Shown here: positions 5,655 to 10,100 of the stretch, piece by piece | Layout of the letters: each line of letters starts with the position of its first letter | How positions within the stretch are numbered: the first letter of the stretch is position 1 | From: JAMCRM01 sp041685075 | GTDB taxonomy: Bacteria; Acidobacteriota; Terriglobia; Bryobacterales; Bryobacteraceae | Reading direction: 5' to 3' | Length of the DNA stretch: 10,100 bases | Assembly: GCA_041685075.1 (NCBI GenBank) | Contig: JAWLGN010000200.1 | Location: 1-10,100 of the forward strand | Program-made: the position numbers and the translations under genes | Notes under the pieces: model-generated | What the model was told of the DNA's origin: nothing | Databases searched by the model: none | Seen by the model: the letters and a program-made list of their open reading frames with translations, nothing else

Positions 5655-6848
5655 CTAGGGCTGGGGTGCGGGCGCCTCCGCGGGCGCTGCGGGCCGCGTG
5701 GGTTCGATTGTATCATCCTGCTCCGTCTCGAGATCGATGGGACGGCCGCGCGGAATCAGCCACAGCAGGCGCCGCCTTCGCGAAGCGGCAACCTCTTCCT
5801 TGGTGACCGTCTCGGGCCGGAGCTGCGCCGGGTCTTTCCAGGCGGTGTCCTTGCCGGGCGCCGGCGCGGTATCCACATAGCCCTCCCGGATCTCCAGGAA
5901 GGCATCGTGGCGCAGCTTGGTGAGGAACTCCCGAATGCGGGGCTGCACCTTCGGCGCGGCCAGCCGCTCCATGATCTCCTGCTCCACTTCTTCGTAGCTG
6001 GCCTGCCCGGCCTCCCAGCGGTCTTCGATGCGAAGAATCAGGAACCCGTTGGGCACCTTGATCGCGTCGGTAACGAACCCCTTCTCCTCTTTGAAGACGA
6101 TTTCGGCAATCTCGGGGCGAAGCGTGCCGCGGTCGAGCGGCGGCAGTTGACCTCCCTCGCGCGCCGTGATGGGGTCGTCGGAGTGGTCGCGCGCCAGTTC
6201 GTAGAACTTCTCCCCCCGCTTGGCCCGCGCCGCCAGGTCCTTGGCCTTCTTCTCGGCCTCCGCAACCTGCTCCGGCGTCTTGCCTTCGGTGGAGATCAGG
6301 ATCTGCCGCAGAAAAACCTGCTCTTTCCTGACGAACTCGCTCTTGTGCTCCTCGTAGTACTTGCGCTTCTCGGCCTCCGGAATGGCGATGCGGGAATGAA
6401 TTTCCTGGCCGATGACGCGGCTGGTGAGAAGCTGGTTCCGCAACTGGTCGCGGAAGTCCTCGAAGGTCATGCCGGTCTGCTGGCGAATCCACTGGTGGAA
6501 CTTGTCGGGATCGGCGATTTTGCTCTGGGCCTGAATCTCGGCGATGCGCCGGGTCACGTCCGGATCGACGTTGATGTTCAGGTCCTGGCCGCGCTGCACC
6601 AGCAGCAGGCGGTCGATCTCGTCTCGCAGGACGTTGCCGGAGCGCTCCTTCACCAGGCGCTGGAATTCGGCGCCTTTCACGCCCTGTTGCTGCAACTCCA
6701 GCTCGACGTACTCCCGGGCGCGGTCCAACTCGCTGCGGGTAATAATGTCGCCGTTCACTTTGGCGACGATTTCTTCCACGACGTTCACTTCGGCCGCAAA
6801 CATCGCCGCCGACGTCATGAACACGATCACACCCAACCGCACGTGCAT
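5655..6848 (-). CDS. SurA-like parvulin-type chaperone, secreted
   Basis: A 397-residue exported protein of the SurA/PrsA kind, expected to bind unfolded envelope proteins in the periplasm. Residues 1-20 form a signal peptide (HVRLGVIVFMTSAAMFAAE). A SurA-N-like helical region follows (about 26-160), starting EEIVAKVNGDIITRSELDRA. The single parvulin (PPIC) domain spans about 175-280: VFLRQILIST, GEKFYELARDHSDD, GGQLPPLDRGTL, VPNGFLILRI. The two histidines conserved in active parvulins are Gln182 and Leu270 here, so isomerase activity is questionable while chaperone function may persist. The tail has a basic stretch RRRRLLWLIPRGRP and ends Pro/Ala-rich. Start choice: ATG 6848 is used; TTG at 6866 lacks an RBS, and GTG at 6842 has GGGGG seven bases before it and would still keep a signal peptide. 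It lies 57 bases after mfd. An outer-membrane-assembly role is inferred. Confidence 0.87.
   Translation of the reverse strand: MHVRLGVIVFMTSAAMFAAEVNVVEEIVAKVNGDIITRSELDRAREYVELELQQQGVKGAEFQRLVKERSGNVLRDEIDRLLLVQRGQDLNINVDPDVTRRIAEIQAQSKIADPDKFHQWIRQQTGMTFEDFRDQLRNQLLTSRVIGQEIHSRIAIPEAEKRKYYEEHKSEFVRKEQVFLRQILISTEGKTPEQVAEAEKKAKDLAARAKRGEKFYELARDHSDDPITAREGGQLPPLDRGTLRPEIAEIVFKEEKGFVTDAIKVPNGFLILRIEDRWEAGQASYEEVEQEIMERLAAPKVQPRIREFLTKLRHDAFLEIREGYVDTAPAPGKDTAWKDPAQLRPETVTKEEVAASRRRRLLWLIPRGRPIDLETEQDDTIEPTRPAAPAEAPAPQP
5707..5715 (-). promoter_or_regulatory. Possible extended -10 element upstream of the exoribonuclease gene
   Basis: The minus strand reads TGATACAAT, an extended -10 (TGn plus TACAAT, one mismatch from TATAAT), in the poorly conserved tail of the chaperone gene. 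It would start RNA near 5700, about 60 bases before the exoribonuclease ATG. No good -35 is present, so this is a weak candidate. Confidence 0.2.
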
Positions 6849-6905
6849 ACCCCCATATTTTAGCAACTGGTACGGCGATCCCGGCGGATGCCCGTTTACC
6901 GCGGG

Positions 6906-9900
6906 CTATCCCAGCAATTGCTCGAAGCGTTCGCGCAGAAACCGTAGCACGGCGCCCGCCCCGGAGGAGGCTCCGTCGAGCGGCAGGATCAATACGCCGG
7001 CGGGCGTGAATTGCGCGCCCTGCGTCTTCCGCACCATATCCAGCAGACGCGCCGGCTCCACCCGGGTTTCCTTGTGGAACTTGACGTTGAGAACGTTGTG
7101 GCGGCGGTCCACCACCTCGATCCCCAGCCTCTCGGCCAGCGACTTCAGGGTCGAGTATTCCAAAAGGTTTTCCACCGCCTCAGGCACCGGACCGTAGCGG
7201 TCTTCCAACTCCCTGGCGGTCTTCTCGCGAGCCGCTTCGTCGGCGGTACCGGCGATCTGCCGGTAGGCGCGCAGCCGCTGGTTCTCATCCCCGATATACT
7301 CGGGCGGAATGCGAATATCCAGCCCCAGGTTGAGCGTGGTATGAATCTCCGGCAATACCTCCTCGCCCTTGATCTCCCGTACCGTCTCCTCCAGCAGCCG
7401 GACGTACATGTCGAAACCCACGGTGTTGATGTGGCCGTGCTGCTCACCACCCAGCAGGTTTCCCGCCCCGCGCAATTCCAGGTCGAGGGCGGCAATCTTG
7501 AAACCGGCGCCCAGGTCGCTGAACTCCTTCAACGCTGCCAGGCGCTTACGGGCCAGTTCGTGCAGTTCCGTGTCGGGAGGCACCAGCAGGTAGGCGTAGG
7601 CCCTGCGGTTGGAACGCCCCACGCGCCCGCGCAACTGGTAGAGTTCGCTCAGGCCGTACCGGTCGGCATTTTCTACGATTATAGTATTAGCCAGGGGGAT
7701 GTCCAGGCCATTTTCGACAATTGTAGTACAAACCAGCACGTCGAACTCGTTGCGCATGAACCGGAGCATGGTTCTTTCCAGCTCCGCCTCTGCCATCTGC
7801 CCGTGGCCCACGCCGATGCGCGCCTGCGGCACCAGCTCCTGAATCTGTGCGGCGCGTGCCCAGATGGAGTCCACCCGGTTGTGCAGGAAATAGACCTGCC
7901 CGCCGCGCCCTATCTCCAACTCTATGGCGGATTTGACCAGATCCGGCTGGAAAGGCGCCACCACGGTCTGGATGGCCAGTCGGTCTTTGGGCGGGGTCTC
8001 GATCACCGACATGTCGCGGAGTCCCAAAAGCGACATATGTAGTGTCCGGGGGATGGGGGTGGCGCTCATGGTGATCACGTCCACCGATTGCTTGAGCTGC
8101 TTGAGCCGTTCTTTATGGCGCACGCCGAAGCGCTGCTCCTCGTCCACGATCACCAGCCCGAGTTCGCGGAACTCGACGTCGCGGGAGAGCACCCTGTGGG
8201 TGCCCACCACGATATCCACCTTGCCTTCGGCAAGCTCGGCGAGCGCGGTTTTGATCTCCTTGGGGGTGCGGAAACGGCTGAGCATCTCCACGCGCACCGG
8301 GAAGGGCTGGAAACGGCGTTTGAAGGTCTCGAAGTGCTGAAAGGCCAGGACTGTGGTGGGGGCCAGCACCGCCACCTGCTTGCCGTCGCCCAGAGCCTTG
8401 AAGGCGGCGCGCATCACCACCTCGGTTTTGCCGAAGCCCACGTCGCCGCACAGGAGGCGGTCCATGGGCTGCGGGCTTTCCATGTCGCGCTTAATCTCCT
8501 GGGTGGCGGTCAACTGGTCGCGGGTCTCGGTGAACTCGAAGGCGTCTTCGAACTCACGCTGCCAGTTACTGTCGGGGGAGAAGGCGAAACCCTCGGCCAG
8601 CTTGCGCTGGGCGTAGAGCTTGAGGAGTTCGTCGGCCATATCCCGCATCTTGGCCTTGACGCGGGCCTTGGTGCGGCTCCAGGTGGCGCCCCCCATGCGG
8701 TCCAGCGTGGGGTGGCCGTCGCCGGCGCCGCGGAAGCGCTGGACCAGGTCCATGCGGGCCAGCGGCACGTACAGCCTGGCGGCGCCGGCGTACTCCAGCA
8801 GCATGTAGTCGCCGCGGGTTTCGCCCTGCGCGATCTCCCGCAGGCCCAGAAAACGCGCCACGCCGTGCTCGGCATGCACGACATAGTCCCCCGGCTTCAG
8901 ATCGATGAGGTCGGGCGAGAACGCCGCGGCGGCCTTGGCCGGCCCCCGGGAGAGCAGTTCCGGGGTGTCGAACAGGTCCTCTGAGCCAAATACTACAAGC
9001 TGAGAATCCGGGAAAACCGCGCCGTGCCGGATGCCCCCTTTCACCAGGTAGATACTGGCCACCGCGCCGGCCATGTAGGCGCGCTCCAGGTACCCCGGCG
9101 AGGCATCGGACTGCTCCAGGGCAAGCTGATAGGGGACCCCGTACTCGTTCAGAATATCGGCCACCCGCTCCACTTCGCCGGCCGATGCGCCGAAAAAGGC
9201 CACCCGGTTGCCGGATTCGACCAGCGTACGGGCCTCCGCAACCGCCACCTGCATGTTGCCGTGGAAGACCATGGAAGGGCGCGTGGAGATGTGGAAATGG
9301 GTATCGTCGTCCGGCCCGGCCAGAGCCAGTTCGTCCAGAGCCACCCGGGCGCCGGCCGGTTTTTCCAGGATCTCTTCCCAGGTAAAGAACACGCGGGCCG
9401 GATCGCAGGCCGGGGTGCGCTCGATCTGGTCCAGCCGGATCCAGAAACGCTCGGCCGCGCCCCTGGTTTTCTCCGGCTCATCCCAGACCACCACGGCCTT
9501 GTCGACGAGATCGAAAACCGAGCCCTCCCGCGGACGTACCATGGGCACCAGCAGTTCCCAGCCGGGGAAGGGTTCACCCGGGGGGGGCAGATCCCGGCTC
9601 CTCACGCCCGATTCCTGTAGTAGCTCCGCGAGTTCGACCAGCGCCTCGCGGGAGCGCGGGTACTCGGTGAGGGGCAGCAGCAGGCAGTCCTCGGCCTTCA
9701 TGACCGAGCGCTGGGACTCCACATCGAAGCGCCGTATGGAGTCCACGAAATCGCCGAACAGGTCGATACGCACCGGCTTGGCGGCTTCGGGCGAGAACAC
9801 GTCCAGAATGCCGCCCCGGACCGAATACTCCCCCACCATCTCCACCGGGTCGCGGCGCTGGTAGCCGACGCTTTCCAGGTGCGCCACCACGTCTTCGAGC

Positions 9901-10100
9901 GGCACTTCGTCGCCCACCCGCAGCCCCAGGGCCAGTTGGCGGTAGAAGTCGCCGGAGGAAATGCGTTGCAGCGCCGCCCCCACCGGCATCACCATCACCG
10001 GCGCCTGCTCTCCGGCCAGCCGCCACAACCCCACGGCGCGCTGCGCCAGGATTTCGGCGTGGGGCGACATGCCCTGCATGGGCAGCACGTCGAGCGCGGG
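6906..10100 (-). CDS. mfd: Transcription-repair coupling factor Mfd (N-terminus outside window)
   Basis: Mfd binds RNA polymerase stalled at a DNA lesion, pushes it off with its ATP-driven translocase, and recruits UvrA. The visible 1064 residues lack only about 70-90 at the N-terminus, since the frame is open to the right edge. Numbered from the edge: UvrB-like region with GEYSVRGGILDVFSP (90-104); RNA-polymerase-interacting CarD-like domain starting PGDYVVHAEHGVARFLG (403-419); Walker A GDVGFGKT (552-559); DEEQ (653-656); motif III SATPIPRT (679-686); motif V TTIVENGLDIPLANT; motif VI QLRGRVGR (822-829); TRG motif FKIAALDLELRGAGNLLG with its Arg at 877; then the C-terminal UvrA-autoinhibition domain. 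All motifs are intact. A GTG at 10088 is in frame but is not the start, as homology continues beyond it. An A/T-rich synonymous-codon patch lies around 7661-7740. Confidence 0.97.
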   Translation of the reverse strand, partial: PALDVLPMQGMSPHAEILAQRAVGLWRLAGEQAPVMVMPVGAALQRISSGDFYRQLALGLRVGDEVPLEDVVAHLESVGYQRRDPVEMVGEYSVRGGILDVFSPEAAKPVRIDLFGDFVDSIRRFDVESQRSVMKAEDCLLLPLTEYPRSREALVELAELLQESGVRSRDLPPPGEPFPGWELLVPMVRPREGSVFDLVDKAVVVWDEPEKTRGAAERFWIRLDQIERTPACDPARVFFTWEEILEKPAGARVALDELALAGPDDDTHFHISTRPSMVFHGNMQVAVAEARTLVESGNRVAFFGASAGEVERVADILNEYGVPYQLALEQSDASPGYLERAYMAGAVASIYLVKGGIRHGAVFPDSQLVVFGSEDLFDTPELLSRGPAKAAAAFSPDLIDLKPGDYVVHAEHGVARFLGLREIAQGETRGDYMLLEYAGAARLYVPLARMDLVQRFRGAGDGHPTLDRMGGATWSRTKARVKAKMRDMADELLKLYAQRKLAEGFAFSPDSNWQREFEDAFEFTETRDQLTATQEIKRDMESPQPMDRLLCGDVGFGKTEVVMRAAFKALGDGKQVAVLAPTTVLAFQHFETFKRRFQPFPVRVEMLSRFRTPKEIKTALAELAEGKVDIVVGTHRVLSRDVEFRELGLVIVDEEQRFGVRHKERLKQLKQSVDVITMSATPIPRTLHMSLLGLRDMSVIETPPKDRLAIQTVVAPFQPDLVKSAIELEIGRGGQVYFLHNRVDSIWARAAQIQELVPQARIGVGHGQMAEAELERTMLRFMRNEFDVLVCTTIVENGLDIPLANTIIVENADRYGLSELYQLRGRVGRSNRRAYAYLLVPPDTELHELARKRLAALKEFSDLGAGFKIAALDLELRGAGNLLGGEQHGHINTVGFDMYVRLLEETVREIKGEEVLPEIHTTLNLGLDIRIPPEYIGDENQRLRAYRQIAGTADEAAREKTARELEDRYGPVPEAVENLLEYSTLKSLAERLGIEVVDRRHNVLNVKFHKETRVEPARLLDMVRKTQGAQFTPAGVLILPLDGASSGAGAVLRFLRERFEQLLG
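7678..7705 (-). promoter_or_regulatory. Candidate internal sigma-70 promoter inside mfd
   Basis: The minus strand has TGGACA (7705-7700; five of six to TTGACA), a 16-base spacer, and TATAAT (7683-7678; six of six). Transcription would begin near 7671 and run through the last quarter of mfd toward the chaperone, exoribonuclease and repressor genes. It sits in codons for the conserved motif V/VI region, where unusual A/T-ending codons were used. The sequence match is direct; activity is inference. Confidence 0.4.

Noticed and set aside
4140..6863. A + strand open frame of about 907 codons opposite the repressor, exoribonuclease and chaperone genes
   Set aside because: It is exactly antisense to three well-supported genes, has no recognisable domain, and its His/Gln/Arg/Leu-rich translation is typical of a shadow in high-GC coding DNA.
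7011..8984. Two long + strand open frames (7011-8042 and 8088-8984) opposite mfd
   Set aside because: They are antisense to conserved helicase motifs of Mfd and have low-complexity shadow composition without recognisable domains.

Overview
The window is high-GC bacterial chromosome (roughly 65% by eye), densely coded, with no gene-free stretch over 300 bases. The gene order, the short secreted protein and the divergent SurA-like protein suggest an Acidobacteriota genome of the Bryobacterales/Solibacter kind. That assignment is inference from protein style, not from a marker gene. I see no rRNA or tRNA gene, insertion sequence, CRISPR array or phage gene.

Layout. The left edge (2-292, + strand) holds the C-terminal end of an arsenite methyltransferase (ArsM). 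Everything else is on the minus strand and reads from right to left: mfd (transcription-repair coupling factor, its N-terminus cut off by the right edge), a SurA-like parvulin-type chaperone, a YhaM-type OB-fold/HD 3'-5' exoribonuclease, a BlaI/MecI/CopY-type repressor, an OmpR-type response regulator, its CusS-like sensor kinase, a small secreted protein of unknown function, a tandem universal stress protein, and a DUF302 protein. Gaps between these nine genes are -4, 1, 3, 15, 39, 46, 56 and 57 bases, so one or a few long transcripts are likely. The DUF302 gene and arsM converge and overlap by 20 bases at their 3' ends.

How the genes may work together. The right half is housekeeping: Mfd removes RNA polymerase stalled at DNA lesions, the SurA-like protein acts on exported proteins, and the YhaM-like enzyme trims RNA. 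The BlaI-type repressor follows directly without a BlaR1 peptidase in the window, and the two-component pair comes after it. The left half (secreted protein, universal stress protein, DUF302 protein) looks like a stress or envelope module that could be an output of the two-component system, but no regulator site proves this.

The main unexplained signal is an A/T-rich patch inside the conserved helicase motif V/VI region of mfd. It carries a near-consensus sigma-70 promoter pointing into the downstream genes, and TGTA/TACA palindromes lie just upstream of it. No clearly new defence or mobile system is visible.
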